This document shows positions 45,444 through 53,603 of a stretch of 64,000 nt of DNA, in pieces. Origin of the DNA: Lysinibacillus fusiformis (lineage in GTDB: Bacteria; Bacillota; Bacilli; Bacillales_A; Planococcaceae); contig NZ_CP070490.1 of the NCBI RefSeq assembly GCF_016925635.1, positions 4,408,001 to 4,472,000 of the forward strand, written 5' to 3'. A program made the translations under genes and the position numbers. The notes beneath the pieces are model-generated. The model made no database searches, was not told the DNA's origin, and saw only the letters and a list, made by a program, of their open reading frames with translations. Position 1 is the first letter of the stretch; each line of letters opens with the position of its first letter.

Positions 45444-46988
45444 ATGTCCATGTCCAACAATATCGAGACCTCCCCATCCCATACAACGAACGATTTGTTG
45501 TATACTTCCCTATCTAAAAATATAAAAATCATTCAACAGTCACTAGGGCATAGTAATGATATTATCATACGCGAAATTACGATTGGAGAAGCGGTTCCCC
45601 ATAACCTCGCTATTATTTCCATCGATGGCTTATCGGATAAAACCACTATTTCTGATTCTGTTATCGATAAACTGATGGCAAATATTGAAGAAGAACAAGA
45701 TATTGAGATAACAACGATTAACCAATATGTTCGGAATTCCTATCTAACAGTAGGCGATGTGACGAATATCGAGCATTTTACAACACTCTATAATGCCATC
45801 CTCAATGGTGAAACGGTTATTTTATTAGACGGTTTTGCTGAGGGGATTGTGACAAGTACCAGAAGTGCCAAGGATCGAGCTGTCACAGAGCCATCGACTG
45901 AATCTGTTATTCGCGGACCGAGGGAATCCTTTACCGAAACCATACGTACAAATACTGCGCTCATCCGTCGCAAAATAAAAAGTCCGAATCTCTGGATAAA
46001 GTCACGCGTTATCGGTGATGTGACACAAACAGACGTTGCGGTGATGTATATAAATGGCATCGCCAGCGACAAAATTGTCGCAGAGGTATTAGCTCGATTA
46101 GACCGCATTAATATCGACGGTATACTGGAAAGCGGCTATATTGAGGATTTTATTCAGGATTCAAAAAATTCTATGTTTCCAACCGTCTACAACTCCGAAC
46201 GTCCTGATGTCATCGCAGGTGAATTATTAGATGGCAAAGTGGCGATTCTCGTTGATGGCACACCTTTTGTTTTAGTTGTACCAGCGTTATTTACATCCTT
46301 TTTACAATCAGCAGAAGATTATTATCAGCATTGGATGATTAGCTCACTTGTACGTATCTTGCGTTTTTTTGGTATCAGTCTAGCATTAGTAGCACCTTCT
46401 TTGTATGTTGCAATTACCACCTTTCACCAAGAAATGCTACCAACACCTATGTTGATTAGTATTGCATCGCAAAGAGAAGGTGTACCCTTCCCTGCTGTTG
46501 TCGAAGCCCTTATTATGGAGATTGCCTTTGAGGTACTAAGGGAAGCTGGGCTACGGATGCCTAGAACAATCGGGCCAGCTGTGTCCATTGTAGGGACATT
46601 AGTTATTGGTCAGGCAGCAGTTGATGCAGGCGTTGTTTCGGCTGTAATGGTCATTATTGTGGCCTTAACGGCGATTTGTAGCTTCCTATTCCCTGCTTAT
46701 GGCTTATCGAATACCATTCGTGTGCTACGTTTTCCATTAATGATTTTAGCTGCTATGTTTGGTTTATTTGGTGTCATGTTTGGCATTATGGTCATTATTC
46801 TTCATTTATGTAGCATTCGATCATTTGGTGTACCTTATTTAAGCCCTTTTGCACCGTTAATATTACAGGATCAGAAGGATGCCTTTGTGCTGTTTCCGCG
46901 TAGAAAGTTACTTACACGACCTCGTTTAGTCAATCAAAAAAATATTGTTAGAGGCCATAACTATGTCAATGTAAAAGGAAGGAAATAA
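45444..46988 (+). CDS. GerA-family spore germination protein (A subunit)
   Basis: A-subunit of a nutrient germinant receptor in the spore inner membrane. 514 residues: a soluble N-terminal domain in two lobes (residues about 30-290) and about five membrane helices. Marks: FTETIRTNTALIRRKIKSPN, LRILRFFGISLALVAPSLYV, PFPAVVEALIMEIAFEVLRE and AGLRMPRTIGPAVSIVGTLV, which belong to PF03323. GAGGAGG precedes ATG. First gene of the A-C-D-B operon. Expressed presumably in the forespore under sigma G, though I could not point to a convincing sigma-G promoter. Confidence 0.92.
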   Translation: MSMSNNIETSPSHTTNDLLYTSLSKNIKIIQQSLGHSNDIIIREITIGEAVPHNLAIISIDGLSDKTTISDSVIDKLMANIEEEQDIEITTINQYVRNSYLTVGDVTNIEHFTTLYNAILNGETVILLDGFAEGIVTSTRSAKDRAVTEPSTESVIRGPRESFTETIRTNTALIRRKIKSPNLWIKSRVIGDVTQTDVAVMYINGIASDKIVAEVLARLDRINIDGILESGYIEDFIQDSKNSMFPTVYNSERPDVIAGELLDGKVAILVDGTPFVLVVPALFTSFLQSAEDYYQHWMISSLVRILRFFGISLALVAPSLYVAITTFHQEMLPTPMLISIASQREGVPFPAVVEALIMEIAFEVLREAGLRMPRTIGPAVSIVGTLVIGQAAVDAGVVSAVMVIIVALTAICSFLFPAYGLSNTIRVLRFPLMILAAMFGLFGVMFGIMVIILHLCSIRSFGVPYLSPFAPLILQDQKDAFVLFPRRKLLTRPRLVNQKNIVRGHNYVNVKGRK

Positions 46989-47013
46989 CTACTGGATAAA
47001 TGAGGAATGGAAT

Positions 47014-48213
47014 ATGGCAAAAATAAAATGGATTTGCTTACTATGTATCCTCACTTTACTGTTAAGTGGTTGCTGGAGTAAGCGTGAATTAAATGAACTA
47101 GCCATTGTCGTAGCACTGGGCATTGACAAAATAGACGAAGAATATGAAATTACGGTTCAAATTGTCGATCCTAGTGAAGTTTCAGTGCGACAAGCTTCCA
47201 CTCAACGCTCTCCTGTTGTTAGCTATCATTCTAGAGGCGAAACCATCTTTGAGGCCATTCGAAAAATGACGACCCTTGCTGCACGAAAGCCTTATTTTGC
47301 CCATCTTCAAGTGGTTGTTTTAGGAGAAGATCTCGCGAAAGAAGGAATTAGTGATGCACTCGATTTAATTGTAAGGGACCATGAATTTCGTAAGGATTTC
47401 GATGTCATTATGTCTCATGAAGCGACAGCGAAGGAAGTATTAAATGTCTTAACACCCATCGAAAAGGTTCCAGCTAATAAAATGTTAAATTCCCTCGATG
47501 TCTCTGAGAGAGCTTGGGGTTCCACAATAGCTGTTAATATTGATGAACTAGTCAATACGTTAAGCAACAAGCATAAAGGGGCGTTAATTTCTGCTATTGA
47601 AGTTCATGGCGATAAGAAATTAGGGGTAGATCAAACAAATGTGCAACGTGTTAAAACACCTGTGCTGTTACAATATGCGGGATTAGCAGTCTTTAAAGGG
47701 GATAAATATATGGGGCTGCTATCCGAGGGTGAAAGCAAAGGCATTAGCTTTCTTAATGACAAAATTCAAAGTACGATTGAAATCATCGCCTGTCCTAACA
47801 AAGGGACTTTATCTACGGAAATCACCCAATCCACTACAAAAGTGAAAGGGTCATTTAAAAATGGGAAGCCGAAAATCGATGTTCATATTAATGTTGAGCA
47901 GAATGTTGGAGAGGTCGAATGTGATATCAATCTCACCAAAAATAAATCGATTGATTACGTTAATAAAAAAACAGCCCAGGGTATCGATGAACGCATTGAA
48001 AAAACATTAGAGATAATGCAACAGCAATATGAAATCGATGTTTTTGGTTTTGGTGATGCCCTACATCGTGCAGATGCAAAGCAGTGGGGAAAAATCAAGG
48101 ATGAGTGGGCTTCCCTCTTTCCCGATTTGGCAGTGGCTGTTCACGTGAAGGTAACAACACAAGGATTGGGTACGATGCAAAATTCATTATTAAACAAGCC
48201 AAAGGAGGAGTAA
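47014..48213 (+). CDS. Ger(x)C-family spore germination lipoprotein (C subunit)
   Basis: C-subunit of the receptor: a 399-residue lipoprotein with lipobox LLSGC (Cys20). CWSKRELNELAIVVALGIDK, the opening after the lipid cysteine, is diagnostic. A second large domain is formed by the C-terminal half (EKTLEIMQQQYEIDVFGFGD, and ALHRADAKQWGKIKDEW). Acylated by Lgt, it sits on the outer face of the spore inner membrane. Follows the A subunit by 25 bp. Confidence 0.92.
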   Translation: MAKIKWICLLCILTLLLSGCWSKRELNELAIVVALGIDKIDEEYEITVQIVDPSEVSVRQASTQRSPVVSYHSRGETIFEAIRKMTTLAARKPYFAHLQVVVLGEDLAKEGISDALDLIVRDHEFRKDFDVIMSHEATAKEVLNVLTPIEKVPANKMLNSLDVSERAWGSTIAVNIDELVNTLSNKHKGALISAIEVHGDKKLGVDQTNVQRVKTPVLLQYAGLAVFKGDKYMGLLSEGESKGISFLNDKIQSTIEIIACPNKGTLSTEITQSTTKVKGSFKNGKPKIDVHINVEQNVGEVECDINLTKNKSIDYVNKKTAQGIDERIEKTLEIMQQQYEIDVFGFGDALHRADAKQWGKIKDEWASLFPDLAVAVHVKVTTQGLGTMQNSLLNKPKEE

Positions 48214-48217
48214 TGAA

Positions 48218-48451
48218 ATGGTGCTAGCTGTAGCTATCTTGATCATCTCAATCATCGTTGCACTTCTATTTATTCCAAAGTTCAAAAAGCAACAGGATAA
48301 AAAAACCATTATTGTCTTCTCCTTTTTGCTATTCATTGGAACTGCTTTAAATATGGCCATTGCCCTGAAAGTCCATATTCCAAGCCCATTAGATTTAATT
48401 ACCTTTATCTTCACACCAATTAAGGATTACATTGTGTCATTCACAAAATAA
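48218..48451 (+). CDS. Small two-helix membrane protein, D-like subunit of the germinant receptor
   Basis: A 77-residue protein with two membrane helices (LAVAILIISIIVALLFIP; IIVFSFLLFIGTALNMAIAL), joined by a KFKKQQDKK loop. It lies between the C and B genes. Small two-helix D proteins such as GerKD are known in germinant receptor operons of Bacillus and modulate receptor function. The position, size and topology agree; the assignment is by context. The start follows an AAGGAGG site within the end of the previous gene by about 6-8 nt. Confidence 0.7.
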   Translation: MVLAVAILIISIIVALLFIPKFKKQQDKKTIIVFSFLLFIGTALNMAIALKVHIPSPLDLITFIFTPIKDYIVSFTK

Positions 48452-48482
48452 AAAGATGGACTGAGAAACGGAGGGTAGCTAG

Positions 48483-49631
48483 ATGGAAAAAGAGATCATT
48501 AGTTCAAGACAGTTTACAATCGTTACCTTCCTCTATTCTATCGGTACAGCAATTTTAATTATCCCTTCAAGTATTACGGGCGCTGCTAAGCAAGATGCTT
48601 GGGTTGCGGCAAGCATTGGTGTTGTGCTTAGTTTACTGGTCATTAAGTTATTCTTAACACTCGCCAATCAAACACCCTCTCTTAATTTTATAGAGGCGAA
48701 CGAAAAAATTCTTGGTCGTTTTTTGGGGAAAATCACAGCCATTTGCTTTCTCATTCTCACCTTTTTCTCCACTGGAGAGTTACTTTATTTTATTGGTATT
48801 TTTATGAAAACCGAAGTTATGCCAGAAACACCGACATTAGCATTCGCCCTACTGTTCAGTATCATTATTATGTATGCCGCGTATCTAGGGATTGAGACGT
48901 TTGCCCGTTCAGCAGAAATTCTCTTTCCGTTGTTTATCTTTATCTTTATTTTTTTCGTCGTTTGTATTACCCCTCAAATTACATTTGAGAATATTCAGCC
49001 TCTACTAGAAGCAACCAAAACATCTATGTTTTATAGTATTGCACGCTTTATGAGTATCTTTTCCTTTCCATTACTCGTGTTATTGATGCTATATCCTGCT
49101 GGCGTCAATGTACAGCCATCTGCACAGAAAGGGCTATATATTGGGACCATCCTTGGTGGTGTCGTCTTAATTACGTTGATTGTCCTATCGATTCTTGTCT
49201 TAGGGCCTGAAAACACAGCATCTAGGACATTTCCCAGCTATGCCTTAGCGCAAAGAATATCCATAGGGAATTTTTTGCAACGTATTGAAATTATTATGGC
49301 ATTTATGTGGATTTCGTCTATTTATATTCGCACATTTATGTATTTCTATACGACCGTTGTTGGCCTTGCCCAAATTTTGAAAATCAAGGATCATCGTCCG
49401 CTTATTTTACCGATGGGCATCATTATCATTGGACTTTCTCAAATTGTTCATCCAGATATTGTGCATTCTACTAATTATAATAATGAAATTTGGCCTATCT
49501 TTTCCTTTATCTTCACCATTTTATTACCAATACTTTTGTTGATTGTGGCAGTTATTCGAAATCGTAAATCTAAGGCTCAAAATACCGAAACACCCCAACA
49601 GGATACAACGAAGGAAAATCAAAAAGTCTAA
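48483..49631 (+). CDS. GerAB/GerKB-family spore germination permease (B subunit)
   Basis: B-subunit, the amino acid/nutrient-binding part of the receptor, of the APC-like fold. 382 residues with ten membrane helices. Marks: FLYSIGTAILIIPSSITGAA in helix 1, DAWVAASIGVVLSLLVIKLF, and ETFARSAEILFPLFIFIFIF. GGAGG precedes ATG. Ends in a strong terminator. The germinant cannot be inferred. Confidence 0.91.
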   Translation: MEKEIISSRQFTIVTFLYSIGTAILIIPSSITGAAKQDAWVAASIGVVLSLLVIKLFLTLANQTPSLNFIEANEKILGRFLGKITAICFLILTFFSTGELLYFIGIFMKTEVMPETPTLAFALLFSIIIMYAAYLGIETFARSAEILFPLFIFIFIFFVVCITPQITFENIQPLLEATKTSMFYSIARFMSIFSFPLLVLLMLYPAGVNVQPSAQKGLYIGTILGGVVLITLIVLSILVLGPENTASRTFPSYALAQRISIGNFLQRIEIIMAFMWISSIYIRTFMYFYTTVVGLAQILKIKDHRPLILPMGIIIIGLSQIVHPDIVHSTNYNNEIWPIFSFIFTILLPILLLIVAVIRNRKSKAQNTETPQQDTTKENQKV

Positions 49632-49666
49632 TTTCTTTTACGTTTAGAAAAGAAATTAGACTTTTT
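49621..49666. terminator. Bidirectional terminator between ger operon and metA
   Basis: AAAAAGTCTAATTTCTTTT (49621-49639) pairs with AAAAGAAATTAGACTTTTT (49648-49666): a 19-bp perfect stem overlapping the gerB-like stop. Symmetric A and T ends serve both convergent genes. Confidence 0.85.
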
Positions 49667-49671
49667 ATTAA

Positions 49672-50607
49672 TTAGATATGATATTCGATTTCATCTACAA
49701 AATCCCATTCGTATGGTGTTTCTTGGTAGACATAGTAGTTCAACCAGTTAGAGAATAATAAATGCGTATGGGCACGCCATGTATTCATCGGCTCTTGTTT
49801 CGGATCATCATTCGGGAAGTAATTCACAGGGACGTCGATATCTATGCCCTTCGCCACATCACGGCTATATTCATCGGCTAGTGTTGTCGCATCATACTCC
49901 AGATGCCCCGTTATCATAATATTTTTATTATCTTTTGATTGTACGATGAATACCCCTGCATCCTCTGAATAGGATAATAATCGTAGGTCTGGATGATTGC
50001 GAACCTCGTCAATGGAAACAGATGTATAGCGAGAATGAGGCGCAGTAAATAAATCGCTAAAGCCGCGCACTAAATCCACCGTTAAATCTGTAATTACATG
50101 GGAATAGACGCCTGAGCATTTAGCAGCAAGCTCGACCTTCCCAATGCCATAATGGTGATACAATGCAGCCTGTGCCCCCCAACATATATGTAGCACGGAT
50201 GTCACATTCTTTTTAGACCAATCCATAATTTCTGAAATTTCCTGCCAATAGTTGACATCTTCAAATGCCATTTTTTCTACAGGTGCCCCAGTAATAATCA
50301 TGCCATCATAGCGTCGGTGACGAATTTGGTTGAACGTTGTGTAAAATAGTTGCAAATGAGATTTACTCACATTTTTCGATTCATGTGTGGCCGTATTTAA
50401 AAAGGTAATATTCACCTGTAGTGGTGTATTCCCTAATAAACGTAGTAATTGAAGCTCTGTTTTTTCTTTTTCAGGCATTAAATTTAGTATTAATATATTT
50501 AATGGACGGATTTGCTGTGTTTTCGCTCGATCCTCTTCCATGACGAAGATTTTTTCCTCACGTAAATGTTCTCCAGCTGGTAAATTTTTCGGAATATTAA
50601 TTGGCAT
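49672..50607 (-). CDS. metA: Homoserine O-acetyltransferase (MetA family)
   Basis: First committed step of methionine synthesis: acylates homoserine. The MetA-type glutamine amidotransferase-like fold is shown by [55 protein letters not shown] (the nucleophile Cys) and HSRYTSV, with [17 protein letters not shown] at the end. 311 residues. Bacillus MetA enzymes mostly use acetyl-CoA although the family is named for succinyl. Under an S-box riboswitch, so it is expressed when S-adenosylmethionine is low. Confidence 0.93.
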   Translation of the reverse strand: MPINIPKNLPAGEHLREEKIFVMEEDRAKTQQIRPLNILILNLMPEKEKTELQLLRLLGNTPLQVNITFLNTATHESKNVSKSHLQLFYTTFNQIRHRRYDGMIITGAPVEKMAFEDVNYWQEISEIMDWSKKNVTSVLHICWGAQAALYHHYGIGKVELAAKCSGVYSHVITDLTVDLVRGFSDLFTAPHSRYTSVSIDEVRNHPDLRLLSYSEDAGVFIVQSKDNKNIMITGHLEYDATTLADEYSRDVAKGIDIDVPVNYFPNDDPKQEPMNTWRAHTHLLFSNWLNYYVYQETPYEWDFVDEIEYHI

Positions 50608-50676
50608 CTTGCTTTCCCCTCTCTATAATCACTCTCTTTTTTAGCAAACCTTGCTTGCAAAGAATGCAACTAAATT

Positions 50677-50723
50677 AAAAAATCCTCCTCATTCCATACG
50701 AGATAGAATGAGAAGGATTTTTT
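50677..50723 (-). terminator. Riboswitch-controlled terminator before metA
   Basis: On the minus strand AAAATCCTTCTCATTC and GAATGAGGAGGATTTT pair with one mismatch and are followed by a T run. It is the off-state terminator of the S-box leader. Confidence 0.85.
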
Positions 50724-50731
50724 CACGTCCA

Positions 50732-50841
50732 CTCTTATCTCTCAAAGGAAAAAATCCTTTGCTGGAATTAGCACCTTTCTAACAATTGTTAGAGGTTGCT
50801 GAAGCGTCATCGGGCCAAATCCCTCAGCTTCTCTTGATAAG
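50732..50841 (-). promoter_or_regulatory. SAM-I (S-box) riboswitch
   Basis: On the minus strand: CTTATCAAGAGAAGCTGAGG, GGCCCGATGACGCTTCAGCA, AACC, AAGGTGCTAATTCCAGCAAA and GAGAGATAAG. P1 pairs CTTATC with GATAAG at the ends. The classic S-box layout, binding S-adenosylmethionine and shutting metA off. Confidence 0.97.
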
Positions 50842-50859
50842 ATTATTTAATTATCTTGA

Positions 50860-50888
50860 ATTGTAACATGAACTAGTTAGAATATCAA
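50860..50888 (-). promoter_or_regulatory. Sigma-A promoter of the S-box/metA transcript
   Basis: TTGATA (50883-50888), 17-nt spacer, TACAAT (50860-50865) on the minus strand, placing the start a few bases ahead of the aptamer. Confidence 0.8.
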
Positions 50889-51037
50889 TAATTCATAGAA
50901 TATTTTGTGATTCAAGTGCATGTTCCTTGCTCATTTGATGTACACTAAGCTTGCTATATGTGGTGTTTCTACATTTAAAATTTATGGTAAACATGCCGTA
51001 ATTATGTTACCATATACTTTTAGTAAGAGAGAGGAAC

Positions 51038-51418
51038 GTGAATAGTTTGATTAAAATTGAATTTCCAAAACCAGATCTAGTAATCCGTCAACGTGAACAA
51101 GATTTAAAACCAGGTGATGTGGAAATCACACCTTACTTCGGTTTTATTGACTTCCATAAAATCACACGTGATAAAGGCGGCATTTTCTTATTCTATAATG
51201 ACAAGAATGAGCTATTGTTTGTTGGGAAAGCACGTAAAATTCGTCAACGTATTAAAAAACATTTCGAGGACAATGTATCTCCGATGAAAAACCATCGTGA
51301 TGAAGTGTTCAAAATTGAAGTCTATGAAGTAGAAGATCCAATGGAACGTGAAATTTACGAAACATATGCGATTAATACTTTCCGCTCTAAATACAATGTA
51401 GACAAAGTCTTTTATTAG
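51038..51418 (+). CDS. GIY-YIG-domain protein
   Basis: A 126-residue single-domain protein. GGIFLFYNDKNELLFVGKAR matches the GIY-YIG nuclease core with GIF replacing GIY and the Arg and Lys after it. IRQRIKKHFED and ETYAINTFRSKYNVDKVFY follow, the last containing the metal-binding Glu. Starts with GTG at 51038, 6 nt after GAGAGGA. A stand-alone domain of this kind could be a small endonuclease or nucleic-acid-binding protein; role unknown. Confidence 0.8.
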   Translation: MNSLIKIEFPKPDLVIRQREQDLKPGDVEITPYFGFIDFHKITRDKGGIFLFYNDKNELLFVGKARKIRQRIKKHFEDNVSPMKNHRDEVFKIEVYEVEDPMEREIYETYAINTFRSKYNVDKVFY

Positions 51419-51427
51419 ACATCATGC

Positions 51428-51468
51428 AAAGAAACCGAAATCTCGTCTAGAGGGATTTCGGTTTCTTT
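51428..51468. terminator. Bidirectional terminator
   Basis: AAAGAAACCGAAATC (51428-51442) pairs with GATTTCGGTTTCTTT (51454-51468). It sits between the convergent GIY-YIG gene and lipoprotein gene. Confidence 0.8.
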
Positions 51469-51470
51469 TT

Positions 51471-51857
51471 TCACATTATGGTCATGCGATCGATTGGTGT
51501 ACTCTGGCTATTTATTCGCAAATCAATGGTATCAAACTCAGGATTCTTGACGTTGATTTGAAAAACATAGGGCTGAGCCTCTTTCCTTTGCTCGCTGCCT
51601 TCTTCTAGCTGGATGATAAGCCTATTTCCCTCAGCCGTAATACTTGCCAACACATTCCCCTTTGAATAATAGACGAGGTAATATGAAGCATTATTTTCAT
51701 GCAATAGTTGTATTCTGTCATTAGAAACAATATTTTTTTGGATATTGTCGGGGACAACAGTTAGCTCATGAATCGCTAGTGGATCAGCAGCTGGTGTAGC
51801 GTTACATGCTCCTAACATTAGTAAACTCATTAAACCTAGCAACACGATTTTTTTCAC
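51471..51857 (-). CDS. Hypothetical lipoprotein
   Basis: A 128-residue predicted lipoprotein with lipobox LGAC (Cys18). The mature part is a small beta-rich domain with YLVYYSKGNVLASITAEGNR. Starts with GTG, 6 nt after GGGGAG. It directly follows the TrmB-like regulator gene (23 bp), possibly as one transcript. No family recognised. Confidence 0.65.
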   Translation of the reverse strand: MKKIVLLGLMSLLMLGACNATPAADPLAIHELTVVPDNIQKNIVSNDRIQLLHENNASYYLVYYSKGNVLASITAEGNRLIIQLEEGSEQRKEAQPYVFQINVKNPEFDTIDLRINSQSTPIDRMTIM

Positions 51858-51880
51858 GTTACTCCCCTTCCCTTATACGA

Positions 51881-52663
51881 TTATTCCAAGAAGAAAGCTT
51901 TTCGCTCCTTAGCAATCCAGTCTTCTAACTCCTGATCATCCCGTTTTACCAGTCGATTGATGAGCACATCATGCCAAATATAATCCTCTAGTAAATAAAT
52001 ATGGACAGGATCATTGGTGATAAAAGCCGTCTCTTGCGTGGATGGAGAGTGACCATAAATCATTTCCTGACTATCTATCGATAAGATAAACCAATGCGGT
52101 GTAGACGATTTTTTTGTATAGTGTGTGGCTCTATGCTGGTCAATCGAGGCTAAATGCTCCCCCACATACAAAGTAATTCCATGGACAGGAACATGCTGGG
52201 CCACCTCTTGCAACTCTTCTCGTAGCGCATCATACATATCCTCCCACATTGACAGCATCACCTTTTTCTCCGCTTTCTTTAGAAGTGACTGACAATAGTT
52301 AATGATGGATTCCTTGCCCTTTAGCATGACCACTTTAGGCTCCGCTTCTTGCACTTTTTCCTCTAGTTTCTCTAATTTCCCGCGCATAGATGTAAAATTT
52401 GACTCCCAGCGTTGTTGCATTTGCTGTAAAAACACAGACACTGGCATTGCCGCATAGGTTGTTTGTTCTGCGGTCTCTTCTTTTAACACGATGCCCTTAT
52501 CTACAAGGATATTTAAAATATCATACACTCTTGCACGTGGTATGCCAGAATTTTTACTAACCTGATAGGCACTGACATGACTTTGCTGAACAAGTGCCGT
52601 ATAGGCCTTTGCTTCATATTCTGTAAAACCCATTTCTTTCAACTGGGCGATTAATTCCTCCAT
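51881..52663 (-). CDS. TrmB-family transcriptional regulator
   Basis: A 260-residue regulator with an N-terminal winged helix (MGFTEYEAKAYTALVQQSHV; YQVSKNSGIPRARVYDILNI), a coiled-coil (SMRGKLEKLEEKVQEAEPKV) and a C-terminal TrmB-type ligand domain (MLKGKESIINYCQSLLKKAE). TrmB proteins usually bind sugars, but many Firmicute members regulate other transporters. It is divergent from a TauE/SafE exporter gene, and a perfect 13-bp inverted repeat lies over that gene's -10 region. GGAGG precedes ATG. Confidence 0.85.
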   Translation of the reverse strand: MEELIAQLKEMGFTEYEAKAYTALVQQSHVSAYQVSKNSGIPRARVYDILNILVDKGIVLKEETAEQTTYAAMPVSVFLQQMQQRWESNFTSMRGKLEKLEEKVQEAEPKVVMLKGKESIINYCQSLLKKAEKKVMLSMWEDMYDALREELQEVAQHVPVHGITLYVGEHLASIDQHRATHYTKKSSTPHWFILSIDSQEMIYGHSPSTQETAFITNDPVHIYLLEDYIWHDVLINRLVKRDDQELEDWIAKERKAFFLE

Positions 52664-52728
52664 GTAATCCCTCCATTATCTTTATTATAGGCTACTTTTG
52701 TGAAGATTTGCCAATGAAAAAATGAGGG

Positions 52729-52757
52729 TTTACAGCACAAATAAAATTAGTTACTAT
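52729..52757 (+). promoter_or_regulatory. Promoter of the TauE/SafE gene (copy 2)
   Basis: TTTACA (52729-52734), 17-nt spacer, TACTAT (52752-52757). The -10 element overlaps the left arm of the adjoining operator. Confidence 0.6.
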
Positions 52758-52775
52758 TTCAGTAGTAACTAATTT
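52744..52775. promoter_or_regulatory. Perfect 13-bp inverted repeat, candidate TrmB operator
   Basis: AAATTAGTTACTA (52744-52756), 6-nt spacer, TAGTAACTAATTT (52763-52775). It covers the -10 of the exporter promoter and is 81 bp from the regulator start, fitting a repressor site for the TrmB-like protein. Confidence 0.75.
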
Positions 52776-52789
52776 AAAAGAGGTGTAAT

Positions 52790-53560
52790 ATGTTTTTTGA
52801 AGTCGATGTACATATTCTTATACTGTTAATTTCATTTGGATTTCTGGCGGCTTTTGTCGACTCAGTAGTGGGAGGGGGCGGTTTAATTTCATTACCTGCT
52901 TTACTGTTTGTTGGCCTAAATCCAGCCGCAGCTGTTGCCACGAATAAACTAGCAGGAGCAATGGGCTCGCTCACGTCCTCGATTTCCTTCTACCGTTCTG
53001 GCCAGCTGGACATTCGCTCTGTCCTCAAATATTTTCCTCTAGCATTTATTGGATCTTTATGTGGTGCATGGACTGTACATCTAATCAACCCAGCATTACT
53101 AAAGCCCTTAATGCTTGTTATGCTGGCGGCTGTTGGGATATATACGATCTTTAAAAAGGATTGGGGCGCTGTCGCTACTGTAAAAAAACTATCTAAAACG
53201 CATTTATTTTTATTTATGCTGTTATTATTTGCTATTGGTTTTTATGATGGATTTCTTGGTCCTGGAACAGGCTCCTTTTTAATTTTTAGCTTCCTACTGG
53301 TAGGCTTTGATTTTTTAAAGGCGGCTGGTAATGCGAAGTTTTTAAATTTGGCGAGTAATGTGGCCGGCGTTTGTATGTTTGCTTACTTAGGCCAAATTCA
53401 TTATGTCTATGGTTTAGTAATGGGCATTGCGCAAATTGGCGGAGCTATGCTTGGCTCGCGCATGGCGATCAAGAAAGGAAGCGGCTTTGTCCGCACGCTT
53501 TTTATTGTAGTCACGATGACACTACTTGCAAAAAATGCCTATGATTTTATGATGCATTAA
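52790..53560 (+). CDS. TauE/SafE (TSUP) family membrane permease, second copy
   Basis: A 256-residue membrane protein with about eight helices. VDSVVGGGGLISLPALLFVG and AAAVATNKLAGAMGSLTSSI are the TSUP marks, repeated as FAIGFYDGFLGPGTGSFLIF. It is more like the YfcA-type branch than the TSUP protein at 15792. Regulated probably by the divergent TrmB protein. AAGAGGTG precedes ATG. Substrate uncertain (sulfite or an organic sulfur or carboxylate anion). Confidence 0.85.
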   Translation: MFFEVDVHILILLISFGFLAAFVDSVVGGGGLISLPALLFVGLNPAAAVATNKLAGAMGSLTSSISFYRSGQLDIRSVLKYFPLAFIGSLCGAWTVHLINPALLKPLMLVMLAAVGIYTIFKKDWGAVATVKKLSKTHLFLFMLLLFAIGFYDGFLGPGTGSFLIFSFLLVGFDFLKAAGNAKFLNLASNVAGVCMFAYLGQIHYVYGLVMGIAQIGGAMLGSRMAIKKGSGFVRTLFIVVTMTLLAKNAYDFMMH

Positions 53561-53566
53561 AACAAT

Positions 53567-53600
53567 AAACGCCACAGAATTTGATATCTGTGGCGTTTTT
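53567..53600 (+). terminator. Terminator of the TauE/SafE gene
   Basis: AAACGCCACAGA (53567-53578) pairs with TCTGTGGCGTTT, followed by TTT. It lies just before the convergent panF stop codon and may serve both. Confidence 0.8.
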
Positions 53601-53603
53601 GAG

